Position numbers and translations under genes: made by a program | Shown here: piece after piece, positions 10,993 through 20,445 of the stretch | Layout: each line of letters begins with the position of its first letter | Numbering within the stretch: the first letter of the stretch is position 1 | Notes under the pieces: generated by a model | The model's input: the letters and a program-made list of their open reading frames with translations, nothing else | The model's database searches: none | What the model was told of the DNA's origin: nothing | NCBI GenBank assembly: GCA_963575745.1 | Contig: CAUYUJ010016482.1 | Span: 256,515-320,514, forward strand | Length of the DNA: 64,000 nt | Direction: 5' to 3' | Origin: Prorocentrum cordatum | Lineage: Eukaryota; Sar; Dinophyceae; Prorocentrales; Prorocentraceae

Positions 10993-13900
10993 TCACCCTT
11001 CAGCATGATCTTGTGGTTCCTCGGCGAGTGTCGGCTTTTCGGCGAGAATATCGAGCCCCTTCAGACCTCGCTTCCTCGCAGACTCGAACTCCGGGTCGTG
11101 AACTAGCGTCCAGTAGCTCCTGCACATGAAAACGTCTAATAGCTTCTGCGCCTCGTACTTTATCTTCGTGCAACCGTCTGCTACCTGCGCATGAGAATGG
11201 ACCCAACGAAGCTCGGCACCGCACTCTTGAACTCCTTGTTTGAACGCCATGCACTCGATAGCGGCGCGCTTGTCGCTGAGACCCAGTGCTGAACTCTCCG
11301 AACCAGTAACTGCATCGTAGAGGCTCTTGCAGTCCGTGACTAGAACGCTCTGCGGTCCCTTCTTGATCATGTCGTAGCGCTTGTCGCCCTTGAGCTGCAC
11401 ATCTGCGCTCAGCATTTCCATCCAAGCTAGCTGTGTATACTCCAGCTCCTCCGCGGCCTCGCTAGCTGCTTGGATTTCTGCACCCAATGATGAACGGCAC
11501 TTTCGTGTCAGCTTCTTGGAAGCTCCCGTGAATACCGTGAACTTCTGCTTCTTGCCGCTGAGCGCCTCCACCTCGGTAGTGCACACAACATAGCCTCCTT
11601 GACTGCTCCCATCTGCTCTTGAACACCACGATGCATCGAACCAACATACCCACGCCATCTGCTTATAAGGATGTATGGTAACTCCTGTGCTCGCAAACTC
11701 GTGAATAGTCTTGACCAGCTGGTTGATCCTGCCGAGGTCCTTGACCGTCGCGCTGTTGACCACCGCTTGTAGCATAGAAACGTGCACAGCAATTTGAGGC
11801 ATCGTCTGTGTTGAAAGCCATTGAGCTTGACCAAGGATGGCACGGCATGCAGTCACTTCTCCGGCTGTCAGCTTGTCGTCCGGACTAGCCTTTCGGCCTC
11901 TCTTGACGTTGATCGGCTGGATGGTCTTGGCATACTTTTCTTGACTTAGCCTAAAGCCTCCATCTGGATTTCTGGAAACCTCAACTCCACAAACTGAATA
12001 ACCATTCTCGTCTGACTTCCACATGCCCCATCGGTATAGCGTCTTGAGATGCTCGTACTCCACGTTGAACTCCACGTTGGTGAGGTCACCCGCAATTTGG
12101 AAGTCATCCACGTGCACCAGGATGAGCCCGATCACCTTGTTGTCTGAGTTCAGCTTGGTGAAGAGACACGGCTCGAGCTTGCATGCATACCAGCCTCTGC
12201 TCTCTAGATCCTTCTTGACCTTCTCGTACCACCGCCTGGGTGCATTCGTAAGTCCATAACAGGCCTTGAGAATCTGCACGACGTCGTCGTCGTTGAGCTG
12301 TAGTGCTTCTCGTAGTTGTGGTACTGGTAGTGCGTAAAGTTCTCGCTCTTCCTCTGTAGCTTCCCCTTGCAGAAAAGCTGACGAAGCATCCGCAAGCCAC
12401 GTCTGCCATTTCTCGTTGGCCGCCTTCTGGTATAGCATCTGGCGCGCTCGCCTCGAGGGTGTTGGCGATTCGGTCTTGAGCGTCTCGAGGTCCTTGTCGG
12501 TGTAGCCGATGAGTACCAGTCTGGCCTTGGCCTTCTTGCCGCCTTCCGCTTCTGGATCCTCCTTCCAAGTAAGTACCCAGCGCATCTTCATCAGGTCGAC
12601 GTCCGGTAGCTTGCTCCGAAGTACACCTCTGCACGCCTGCGCGAGTAGAAATTGATCAACTTCTTTCTTCATAGCCACGTCGAACTTCGCCTTGTCCTTG
12701 TCGTCCAGCTTCTTGTAGCTGACCTCGATGCGCTGCCTCCTGGCCTGTGTAGCCACGTATAGCCTGGGGTCCTTCACGAAGCGGTTGAGGGCATCCCGGG
12801 AGGGGACCGCGATAGACAGGTAGACGGCATCCTGGCGCTCGGTGGTGACGTCCTGGTCCTCGCTGGTCTTCTGAACTGAGTTGGGGTCGTTGGTCATCCG
12901 CTTGTCGAACTCATCCAGGTCTCTCCCGCGCTTAGCTCCGGTTCTCGTAGTCTGGCGCGACTTCTTGGCTGCGGCGTCTTCTTCAGCTTCGTGGCGTCGC
13001 CGAACTCCAGGTACAGGTAGGTCTTCAGGTAGGTGGCCTGGTGGTTCTGGCGCTTCGAGATCTTCCGATGAAAGGTCGTCCTCCTTCTCTGACTTTTTAT
13101 CCTCGGACTTCGTATCCTCCTCTTTGGTCTCGGCTGCCCCTGCAGGCTCCGATGTCGTAGGCGCCTCGGTCGCCTGAGTCTCGGCAGCGGCTGGCTGCCC
13201 ACCTCCCGCCTTCTGCGGAAAGGGATCCTCTGGCTCCATCACCCAAGCGTCATCTTCATCGTCGAGATCTGGAAGGCGTTGTCCGATCAGGTCCTCGAAC
13301 TCGCTAGCCTTGACCTTCAGCATGGCAGCGGTGATGTTAAGAGGAACAGCCTCTCCATGAAGAAGTTTGTGGATCTCGATCTCCGTCTCGGTAGCTGGTC
13401 GAAGGTGGCCACGTCCTGCTCGTAGAAGTCGGCCGTGGTGCTCTATCCAGACGACTGACCCTGGATTGCCGTCCGAGCCGGGCTCCTGGGCGATGACGGT
13501 CGCCCGGCCAGCCCAAACTCCACCAGGCATCTTGACGTTGCCCTTCGCCTTCTCGGACCACCAGTAGCAGAGCTGCCCTGTAGTCCAGTGCGTCTTCTCT
13601 CTGGTCTTGCGTAGCTCCAGTAGGGCAAGACGTCGTCTAGAAGTAACCTCGAGGAAAGCCTTCCTCGCCTCGAGTCGCACCTTCTGGTTCTTGATGTACT
13701 CGTCGTCGTCGGCCTCGTAGGTCTTGCTGAGGATCGGCAGGTTGTGATCTTCGCCGAACACGTCGCCCACGATCGGCTCCGGGGTCCTGCCCAGCATCAT
13801 CTCGTAGGGACTGTGGCCTTTGTACCTGCCGAGATCGTTCATGGCGGCGATCGCCTCCCAGAAAATCTCATCCGCGGTAACCTTGGCGTCGGACTCCTCT

Positions 13901-15039
13901 GCGATCTTGGTCATGGTATCCTTTAAAATGCCGATATTCCTCTCGCATAGCGCCAGCTGGTTGTGAGCCTGCCGGGCGGTGACGTCCACCATGATGCCGC
14001 GCGACGATAGCCACTCCTTGACTCTCTTCTCGACATGGCAGCCTTCACCGTCCAGGCGTAGTAGAGCAGGTCGACCGTAGTACTGCATCCACGTCTGCTG
14101 CAGCGTCTTGCGGAACTCCTCGCCTGACCTCATGAGTCGGCCCTTGAGGTTGAGCTTCCCGCCGCTGAGCCGAGTGCCTGTATCGACGATGTAGGTCCCG
14201 GTCCAGGTCTGCTTGTCGCGAGGGTCCGTCCAGTAGAAGCCGTCCGTCTCGATAGCCTTCCCTGGTGTGGCCGGGCTGTATGGCGCAACCACGGACTCCA
14301 ACGGCTTGTTCTTGTGCCGCTCGCACGCCTCGCACCTGAACTCAGCTGCTAATTTCAAGATAGGGCCTTGAGCGCCAGCCCTCTTGAGCACGTCGATGAG
14401 GGTCTTGTTGCTGCGATGCCCTAGCCTGACATGCAGCCTTCGCAGATATCCGTTAACTTTACCGACGTCCACTTCACCTTCCTGCGGCTCGTCTTGTTGA
14501 GGTGGTGGTGGTACCTGATCTTCAGCTGGGCCTGGTACTGGATCAGGTCGTTGATCTTCCTGAGGTGCTTCCTGTTGTTGTGGTGCTGCATGCTGTTCTT
14601 GTTGAACCCCAGGTCGCTTGAAGTATAGGCGTGTCCTGGTATGGCTCGTGCCTTCCGGCAGCGGGGCGTATATCTCTTCGTCGGTCAGGATGCTCTCGCC
14701 CAGCTCGTCGCCAATGAGGATGTTGGTGTCGAGGTCCCAGGTAAGCCTCCGCACCACAGAAAGCCACTCCGGTCCCTCGATGTCCGTCCCCATGTAGGTC
14801 TTGACGTTCTCGTCCTCGCGCTCCCAGCACTCGAGCTCGCCCTTGGGGTCGATGTCGAGCTCAGCCTCCTTTTCCATCTCCAGCCTCTGCGCCTTGGGTA
14901 GCGGCTGCTTCCCGACCAGGCGCCGCTTGGTGACGTACACTGCCTCGCTGAACTCCGTCTCATTTTCGCCTCCAGCCCACGAGGACCAAGTAGACCACTC
15001 CACACACCTCATGATAGACTTGGCCCACTTCTTGCACAT
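10993..15039 (-). CDS. pol: copia Pol: integrase - reverse transcriptase - RNase H
   Basis: A 1348-residue open frame. A zinc-binding pre-integrase region comes first (LHVRLGHRSNK near residue 200, FRCEACERHK near 235). The integrase core follows, with ETDGFYW near 264, LRLDGEG near 328 and the E of ALCERN near 362. A charged, Pro/Glu-rich linker (about 570-720) precedes the reverse transcriptase (KARLVLIGYTDKD near 840, ADASSAFLQGE near 885, LVHVDDFQ near 975). RNase H has FDASWCSRADGS near 1135, RSSLGAEIQAA and LVTDCKSLYDA near 1236. This order is diagnostic of Ty1/copia. The frame continues open upstream of this Met (PHNHKHEEIQGKVTEF region), so real coding probably begins near 15180, just after the A-rich spacer. 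It is in a different frame from gag-protease; how it is translated is not visible. No disabling change was seen. Confidence 0.93.
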   Translation of the reverse strand: MCKKWAKSIMRCVEWSTWSSWAGGENETEFSEAVYVTKRRLVGKQPLPKAQRLEMEKEAELDIDPKGELECWEREDENVKTYMGTDIEGPEWLSVVRRLTWDLDTNILIGDELGESILTDEEIYAPLPEGTSHTRTRLYFKRPGVQQEQHAAPQQQEAPQEDQRPDPVPGPAEDQVPPPPQQDEPQEGEVDVGKVNGYLRRLHVRLGHRSNKTLIDVLKRAGAQGPILKLAAEFRCEACERHKNKPLESVVAPYSPATPGKAIETDGFYWTDPRDKQTWTGTYIVDTGTRLSGGKLNLKGRLMRSGEEFRKTLQQTWMQYYGRPALLRLDGEGCHVEKRVKEWLSSRGIMVDVTARQAHNQLALCERNIGILKDTMTKIAEESDAKVTADEIFWEAIAAMNDLGRYKGHSPYEMMLGRTPEPIVGDVFGEDHNLPILSKTYEADDDEYIKNQKVRLEARKAFLEVTSRRRLALLELRKTREKTHWTTGQLCYWWSEKAKGNVKMPGGVWAGRATVIAQEPGSDGNPGSVVWIEHHGRLLRAGRGHLRPATETEIEIHKLLHGEAVPLNITAAMLKVKASEFEDLIGQRLPDLDDEDDAWVMEPEDPFPQKAGGGQPAAAETQATEAPTTSEPAGAAETKEEDTKSEDKKSEKEDDLSSEDLEAPEPPGHLPEDLPVPGVRRRHEAEEDAAAKKSRQTTRTGAKRGRDLDEFDKRMTNDPNSVQKTSEDQDVTTERQDAVYLSIAVPSRDALNRFVKDPRLYVATQARRQRIEVSYKKLDDKDKAKFDVAMKKEVDQFLLAQACRGVLRSKLPDVDLMKMRWVLTWKEDPEAEGGKKAKARLVLIGYTDKDLETLKTESPTPSRRARQMLYQKAANEKWQTWLADASSAFLQGEATEEERELYALPVPQLREALQLNDDDVVQILKACYGLTNAPRRWYEKVKKDLESRGWYACKLEPCLFTKLNSDNKVIGLILVHVDDFQIAGDLTNVEFNVEYEHLKTLYRWGMWKSDENGYSVCGVEVSRNPDGGFRLSQEKYAKTIQPINVKRGRKASPDDKLTAGEVTACRAILGQAQWLSTQTMPQIAVHVSMLQAVVNSATVKDLGRINQLVKTIHEFASTGVTIHPYKQMAWVCWFDASWCSRADGSSQGGYVVCTTEVEALSGKKQKFTVFTGASKKLTRKCRSSLGAEIQAASEAAEELEYTQLAWMEMLSADVQLKGDKRYDMIKKGPQSVLVTDCKSLYDAVTGSESSALGLSDKRAAIECMAFKQGVQECGAELRWVHSHAQVADGCTKIKYEAQKLLDVFMCRSYWTLVHDPEFESARKRGLKGLDILAEKPTLAEEPQDHAEG

Positions 15040-15194
15040 CGCGGCCGGGTAGGCTGCGGTGAACTCGGTAACCTTGCCCTGTATCTCCTCGTGCTTGTGG
15101 TTGTGCGGGCTGCCTCGCTGATTTGAGCACGTCCTGCCGGGTCTTCGCGTTGTGGGGCGTGGGTCGGACGTCGCTATAAGCCAAGGCTTTTAAT

Positions 15195-15400
15195 GTGCGC
15201 TTTCTATTTTTTCTTTTTTTTTTTTTTTTTTTTGTTGTCGTTCTTTCCCTTTTCTTTTTTTTTATTTCTTTTGGTGCGTTTTTTTTCTTTTTTTTTTTTT
15301 TATTTATTTTGTTTGTCTTTTCGCCTTTTTTTTTCTTTGCCTTTTTTTTTCTTTCATTGTTTTTTTCTTTCGCCTGTCTTCGGATATTTCAACCCATAAG
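15195..15400 (-). other. A-rich spacer between gag-protease and pol
   Basis: On the sense (minus) strand this is ~200 nt of A runs broken by G, lying between the gag-protease stop at 15354 and the start of pol. The last gag residues (ERKKQ) are read from its edge. Such a tract could cause transcriptional or ribosomal slippage and so join the two frames. Confidence 0.6.
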
Positions 15401-18400
15401 CACACCCATCCACTCGTACAGTGAACAGCTGCTCTCTAAGACGCTTGAGGTATGGCAAGGACCAGGTCCCACACTTCAGCGGCTGCTCGAAATCAACTTC
15501 GGCTCCTTGATGTAGTGCTTGGAAGGCAAGTAGCACACAAGCCCGGGTGACCTTGTCATTCTTTCGGCGCTTGTGCTCCAGACGCTCTCGTTGATCTTCG
15601 GTCCTCTGGTTAGCGTTCTGGATGATCGATCTGGCCGTGCACGGTGGCGAAAATACGACCCTTCTCGGATTCTCTAGCTTCAGCGTCTCCGAAGCCCTTC
15701 TGTAGCCAGTATTGGTCGTTAGGTCGTACTCGTTGTGCTTCCCGAGCCTGAGGACGGTGCCGCCGAGCTTCTCGACCTCAACTCCGAGCGGGGAGTTTGG
15801 GGGAGCACATACCTCCAGCAGGTCCAGCTGCCCAAGTCGAAGTAGATCTTGAGCGTCCTTGGCCGCTGCCGTCTCGAACTCCGCGATCTTCTGGTTGAGC
15901 AAGTAGATCTGCGTGGCGTTGAGCGTCTTCACCTGACCAGCCGCAGCGCAGCCCGGATCGTCCTCCGCTGTAGCGTCCGGACCTCCCTGTCCAGCGTCAG
16001 GTTGGTCAGCTTCAGCCAGTTGTCTAAGCTGTTGATCTCGTCGAGGAGCGCCCAGTGGTCCTCCGGCACTGGTGTGTCCTCGGTCTCCTGCTTCATCCTC
16101 TCCATGTGCTCGGTCAGGGTCTCCTTCGCCGGATCCCAGGTCGGAAACTGCATGTTGGTCTGCATCACCGTGTCCAGGTCGATCGTCTCGTGGACTGTCT
16201 CCACCTCTTCCTCCTTCACCGTCGCCTTCTTCGGAGGTGGTGCCTTGCATGCTGCCGGGCACGCCTTCGGCCTCGGCGCGTGGTAGACCGCTCTCGGCGG
16301 CGAAGGTGAGCTCAAAGTTGCTCTCGGAGGTGGTGGTGGTCTCGGACTCGCTGTCGTCGGATCCTCCTTCTTGGCCGCTGAGCCCGAAGACGCTGGCCCA
16401 GAACTCGACGTCTCCGCGCGGATCCTCAGACACACATGGCTGCGCCCGCCCACACAGCTGCAGCCCGCTCTGCGCCTCCCAGGCGCTCCGCAGCACGCGC
16501 ACTTGATGCTGTCGTACTGCCTCTTGATGTCGCCAGCGTCGGTCTCCTCTTCTTTCTTGGGGTTGTAGGGCTTGATCAGCGGCGGCTGGCCGCGCGGAAG
16601 TCGTCCCTGACACTGGTGGCTGCGGCCGCCCATGCATGAGCATCCGGCCGTCGTGGTCCCCGGAACTCCGCAGCAGCCGCACCTTGTACTCGTCAAGGCC
16701 GTCGAAGTAGCGAAGACCTCCGAGGGTGGCGATGAGCCACGTGAGCTTCTGCCAACGCATGCTGATCGCATCCACTGGCTGATATGGAATAGAAAGCTGG
16801 TCTGAGTCGAGAGCCTTAGCTCGATCACCGTCTTGAGCCCAAGAAACTTCGGAAGCACCGGGAATCAGAGCATCGTGTGTGACAACTTCTCTCCATTCAG
16901 CGTGTGGCCCGAAATCTATAAGAAGATGCCCGCACCTGGATCTTTCTAGAAGGTAGGTCTTACTGCCCAAAGCCTTAAACCTGATAGTGCCGAGCTCGAA
17001 GTCAACGAACACTCCGAAATGCTTCAGGAAATCCATACCTATCAAAAGCGGGGCCTCCACTTCTACAACTGAAACTGGAAAGTCACACTCTTGGCCGTCG
17101 ACATATCCTGGAATACTTGCGTGATTCAGAGACTTAGCCTTCTGGTTATTCCCGAAAGTAAACTCGATTCGGGGTCCAGGAACTATCTTCATACGGTTCT
17201 GGCCTACAGTCTTCATCATCGTGGCTTGCCAGATCTCCGCCGCATCTAAACCTATCATGGATGAGGTAGCCCCAGAGTCCAAGATGCCCTTGAAAGTCCC
17301 CGAGAGCTGTGAGGCCATAAATATGCACTGCTCGAAAACCACATATACTCGATGAGACTCTCTTCTGGAAACCCTTGGCTTGATAATCTTGAACCTTCTT
17401 TTCTGGATCATCCGGGCCCTCCTGGAACTTGGACGCCTAGTCCTTGACAAAAGCTTCCGAAACCTCAAGAATCTTCTGGAACTCCTGGGTGTTTGTATTC
17501 GGATTCTCGTCGGTCTCGGTCGTGCTGCTGTCGATCGCGGTCGCGCTGTAGTCGATCGCGGTCGTGATGCTGTCGATCGCGGTCGTGATGCTGTCGATCG
17601 CGGTCGTGCTGTAGTCGATCGCGGTCGTGATGCTGATGACGATAGATGCTTGTAGCTACGTCCAGCCTGCAGCTTGGCTGGTGCCTTGCAGTTCTTAGCT
17701 ATGTGGCCGCGGCCGCCGCACCTCAGGCATATGGTGTTGGGGTCCGTCTTCCACGAGTCGTCCCTCTTCTGGTGGTGGCCTCCGCCTCCGGGCGAGCTCT
17801 TGGCCGAAGTCGACGTCTTGCCTGCCCCCTTGGCCGGCTGTCCGCCTTTCTTCTGCCCGAACTGGCCTCCGAAGAACTTCCGCCCGGTCTTCTTCTGGCG
17901 CAGCAGCTCGCGGGCCTGCTTGAAGGACCGCTGCCCTTGTTGAGCAGCAGCAAAAACAGCACCCTCGAGTAGCTCATCTCGTAGCTCTTGGTCGTCACCT
18001 GCTTGGTCGTAGATCTCCCGGATCTGGCTGGTGAACTCGTCCTCCTCTGCCGCCAGCGCTGTCGCATTCTCGCTGTGCTGGTCGCCCTCTTCATCCTCGT
18101 CGTCCTCTTCCGAGTAGTCCTCGTCGCCCTCGGCCGCGTAGTTCTTGCTTCGCCCCTGCCACGGTGGCCTGCCGCCACGCATGTTGTTGTGGTCGCGTTC
18201 GTGCTTCTTGTCGAACTGCATGCCAAGGGCTTGCTGGATGGTCTGGTACCCGTATTTGTTCTGCACAGAGGCCAGCACCTGCGAGCGCTCGTGGTCGTCG
18301 AGGCCAGCGTTCTCGAGTAGAAACCATGCTCGGAGCGGCTCCGGAAATATCGGCTTCTTCTCGTCGAAATCCTTGTCGATGGCCTTTATCGCTTTCTGCA

Positions 18401-18803
18401 TCCGGTCCTCTTCGACCTCGAACTGCGTCAGGTAGTCTCTCATGCTGGTCCGGTTCTTCCGGTAGGTCTCCTTCATGAAGGTCCGCATGTACTTGCCAGC
18501 GTCCTCTACCTCCAGGATGCCGCTCTTCTCCCTGAGATACTGGATCAACTGGCTAACTCCTTTCGGCAACTTGGTCGTCGCATCTTCCTCTAGGTCGTCC
18601 AGGCTGCCCAGCTTGTCGTACTTCTGTACTCCCTGCCAAGCGCGTCCCTGGAGCTTCGCCATCAGTCTGGGCCCGCAGAGGCCCTTCTCGTCCTTCTTGG
18701 TCCCGCGCACATACAGCTTCACTCGCATCACGTAGGAGTCGAAACTGGCAACGTCTCCGTCCCAAGAAGGTACGGTCTCGTGCTTCTCAGCTTCGGTCGT
18801 CAT
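15354..18803 (-). CDS. gag: copia Gag-protease with a C-terminal PCT-motif domain
   Basis: A 1149-residue frame from the first Met (MTTEAEKHETVPSWDG). Residues 1-230 are a helical Gag-like capsid region, and 230-260 is very acidic. A CX2CX4HX4C zinc knuckle (CLRCGGRGHIAKNC) lies near 358. A run of seven-residue RPRSTTA-type repeats (about 395-430) follows. The retroviral-type protease has DSGATSSMIG near 503 and LLIGMDFLKHFG about 100 residues later. The last ~190 residues are unlike normal Gag or protease: LLEVCAPPNSPLG, RLGKHNEYDL and FSPPCT (near 1049) resemble the fold order of a small methyltransferase with a PC motif, though this is a guess. Stop is inside the A-rich spacer. Start chosen as the first Met after the primer-binding site. 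Confidence 0.92.
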   Translation of the reverse strand: MTTEAEKHETVPSWDGDVASFDSYVMRVKLYVRGTKKDEKGLCGPRLMAKLQGRAWQGVQKYDKLGSLDDLEEDATTKLPKGVSQLIQYLREKSGILEVEDAGKYMRTFMKETYRKNRTSMRDYLTQFEVEEDRMQKAIKAIDKDFDEKKPIFPEPLRAWFLLENAGLDDHERSQVLASVQNKYGYQTIQQALGMQFDKKHERDHNNMRGGRPPWQGRSKNYAAEGDEDYSEEDDEDEEGDQHSENATALAAEEDEFTSQIREIYDQAGDDQELRDELLEGAVFAAAQQGQRSFKQARELLRQKKTGRKFFGGQFGQKKGGQPAKGAGKTSTSAKSSPGGGGHHQKRDDSWKTDPNTICLRCGGRGHIAKNCKAPAKLQAGRSYKHLSSSASRPRSTTARPRSTASRPRSTASRPRSTTARPRSTAARPRPTRIRIQTPRSSRRFLRFRKLLSRTRRPSSRRARMIQKRRFKIIKPRVSRRESHRVYVVFEQCIFMASQLSGTFKGILDSGATSSMIGLDAAEIWQATMMKTVGQNRMKIVPGPRIEFTFGNNQKAKSLNHASIPGYVDGQECDFPVSVVEVEAPLLIGMDFLKHFGVFVDFELGTIRFKALGSKTYLLERSRCGHLLIDFGPHAEWREVVTHDALIPGASEVSWAQDGDRAKALDSDQLSIPYQPVDAISMRWQKLTWLIATLGGLRYFDGLDEYKVRLLRSSGDHDGRMLMHGRPQPPVSGTTSARPAAADQALQPQERRGDRRWRHQEAVRQHQVRVLRSAWEAQSGLQLCGRAQPCVSEDPRGDVEFWASVFGLSGQEGGSDDSESETTTTSESNFELTFAAESGLPRAEAEGVPGSMQGTTSEEGDGEGGRGGDSPRDDRPGHGDADQHAVSDLGSGEGDPDRAHGEDEAGDRGHTSAGGPLGAPRRDQQLRQLAEADQPDAGQGGPDATAEDDPGCAAAGQVKTLNATQIYLLNQKIAEFETAAAKDAQDLLRLGQLDLLEVCAPPNSPLGVEVEKLGGTVLRLGKHNEYDLTTNTGYRRASETLKLENPRRVVFSPPCTARSIIQNANQRTEDQRERLEHKRRKNDKVTRACVLLAFQALHQGAEVDFEQPLKCGTWSLPYLKRLREQLFTVRVDGCAYGLKYPKTGERKKQ
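17515..17625 (-). repeat. In-frame minisatellite inside gag (RPRSTTA units)
   Basis: About seven tandem 21-24-bp units around GTCGATCGCGGTCGTGATGC on the plus strand encode basic Arg-Pro-Arg-Ser-Thr units between the zinc knuckle and the protease. The units keep frame. Confidence 0.8.
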
Positions 18804-18830
18804 GACGAGCCGGTCCGTGGAGCCAGACCG

Positions 18831-18844
18831 GCTCCGCTACCAAC
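18831..18844 (-). promoter_or_regulatory. Primer-binding site, initiator-tRNA-like
   Basis: On the minus strand, directly inside the 5' LTR, reads TTGGTAGCGGAGC. This matches the complement of a tRNA 3' end ending ...GCTACCA, close to the initiator-Met primer site TGGTAGCAGAGG known from other eukaryotes. Its position next to the LTR supports the call. Confidence 0.6.
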
Positions 18845-19129
18845 TAAATCGTCGGCACTGGCGTAAGCCTGCTGATGATCTTCTCGTAGATGATTATCTT
18901 GATAATCTTTTCCTCCACAGCTCGCGCCAGCGACACAACAATCTGTAAGATATCTCGCTAGCCCCTGGTGGGCTGAAACAGTCACTCACTTGGTAAGTGT
19001 GTGGCCAGTCGGCCGCGCCCGGTAGCCTTACCGGGACTCAAGGGCGCCCTCGGACCGAAACAGCAGCAGCAGTCGCTCGGTCTCGGGGCGTCTCGGATCG
19101 GAAGGCCAACTGCACTATACAAAACACAC
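18845..19129 (-). repeat. 5' LTR of the copia element
   Basis: 285 bp, 281 identical to 10487-10771. The differences are single-base substitutions at plus positions near 18889, 18998, 19015 and 19085. Confidence 0.93.
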
Positions 19130-19586
19130 CCCGCTCCAAATCGGCCCTTTTGGGCCGTCTTGGGGACCTCTTGGGCCGTCTTGGGGCCGTCTTGGGCCGT
19201 CTGGAGGCCGTCTTGGGGGCCTCTTGGGCCATCTTGGGGCTATCTTTGGGGCCTCTCTGGCCGTCTTGGAGCGTCGGGAAGCCGGAAAGGCGGGAAAGCA
19301 AGAAACGTCGGAAAACACTCTGGAAAATCAACAATTTTAGACTCTTTGGGCCCTCTTGGGAGGCTTGTTTGGGACCTCGGAGGCCGTCTTGGAGACCTCT
19401 TGGCCCGTCTTGGGGCCATCGTGGGCGTCTTGGACCGGTCGTTTGGCGTCTCGGAGCCTTCATGGGCCGTCTTGGAGGCCTCTTGGGGGCTTCTTGGCCC
19501 GTCTTGAGGCCCTCTTGGGCCCGGAAAAGCCCCGTGAGTCGCTCGTCCCGGACCCCCCCCGCTCGCGCCGGACCCCCCCCCCCTCC
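19130..19586 (+). repeat. ~455-bp tandem repeat, right part
   Basis: The sequence interrupted at 10486 resumes (CCGCTCCAAATCGGCCC). One full unit runs from 19138 to the next start at 19587 (449 bp). Removing the copia element gives a unit of about 450 bp, like its neighbours. 19590-20165 shows no supported gene. Confidence 0.85.
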
Positions 19587-20167
19587 AAATCGACCGGACC
19601 GGGCTCCCGGGGGAGGGGTTTGGGGAGGGGGAAGCATCTCACACGCCGATGATCCCCAAGGGGTCGGCGGATTCGAACACTGTTTCTTGTGGTTCTGGTT
19701 CTAAGAACATGCCGTGGTACGCCTATAGGAACGCTGGGACGGTCGGTCCTTGCTCAGCTTCAGCTTCAGACCCCCGCCTGTGCAGTCACCCCCCCTTAGC
19801 AAGGCCCGTCCTTGGCCGCTTTCGCTGGCCGCGCCCCGCTCGCAAAGTGTCGACGTGGCCTTCCGAGGCACGTTGCGTCCTCATCGTGCTTGCTTGGCCT
19901 ACGGCCTGACGGTGTTTCGGGGATCCGACCTGCAGGGGTACTGTTATGGCCGTGGATAGCGCCTGTCGCGGGGTTTGAGATTTCGTCGCCCCTCCCCCTT
20001 CCTCCCGCCAGCTGTTTGGTAGTGGTTTGCTCGCCTCATTGGCGCGTCTGCCCGTTTGTTTCGTTTTGGGCGGGGGCAGGGGTTCCGGGGCAAAATGAAT
20101 TCTGGGGCGCGCGTCTTCAAACAAACACTAGCATATCTAATAAAAACAGAGGCTGCCATGCCGAAAC

Positions 20168-20330
20168 CTGCGACGTGCCTCCGAGTTTAAATTTGCGTCG
20201 GAGACTGTGTGGCCCCATAGGCCCATAGGATGCTCCACCGAGTTTAAACTTGCGACGTGGCCCCATAGGGCGCTCCACCGAGTGCCTCAGAGTTTAAACT
20301 TGCGTCGGAGACGGTGTGTCAATCAACAGT
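20168..20330 (+). repeat. GAGTTTAAACTTGCG / GTGGCCCCATAGG short tandem repeat
   Basis: GAGTTTAAACTTGCG(TCGGAGAC) occurs three times, alternating with GTGGCCCCATAGG...GCTCCACCGA blocks. The second block is also the backbone of the 88-bp array at 40917-41624, so the two loci share a repeat family. Confidence 0.7.
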
Positions 20331-20368
20331 GCCATGGCCAGTTCTTCCCACCGTCGTGGCCGCATCGT

Positions 20369-20390
20369 TACGTAGCCATTTTGGGTCAAT
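20369..20390 (+). other. Dinoflagellate spliced-leader relic
   Basis: TACGTAGCCATTTTGGGTCA and the next two bases match the 22-nt dinoflagellate spliced leader at 19 of 22 positions. It is not followed by the SL-RNA intron, so it is read as the 5' end of a reverse-transcribed, trans-spliced mRNA. An open frame begins about 55 bp downstream. Confidence 0.6.
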
Positions 20391-20445
20391 GTTCTAATGG
20401 ACCCCGCTCTTGCAGATTCTCTTCTCCCCTCGGACGGCAGTGCTG

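Larger units (their letters stand above)
10487..19129 (-). mobile_element. Complete Ty1/copia LTR retrotransposon
   Basis: This 8.6-kb element lies on the minus strand: 5' LTR 18845-19129, primer-binding site, gag-protease ORF, A-rich spacer, pol ORF, 3' LTR 10487-10771. The integrase-RT-RNase H order places it in Ty1/copia. The two 285-bp LTRs differ at four positions (98.6% identity), so the insertion is recent. It sits inside one unit of a ~455-bp tandem repeat; the flanks rejoin in register. Only a short C-run (about 3-4 bp) could be a target duplication, because both flanks are C-rich. Both long ORFs are open, so this copy may be autonomous. Confidence 0.95.
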
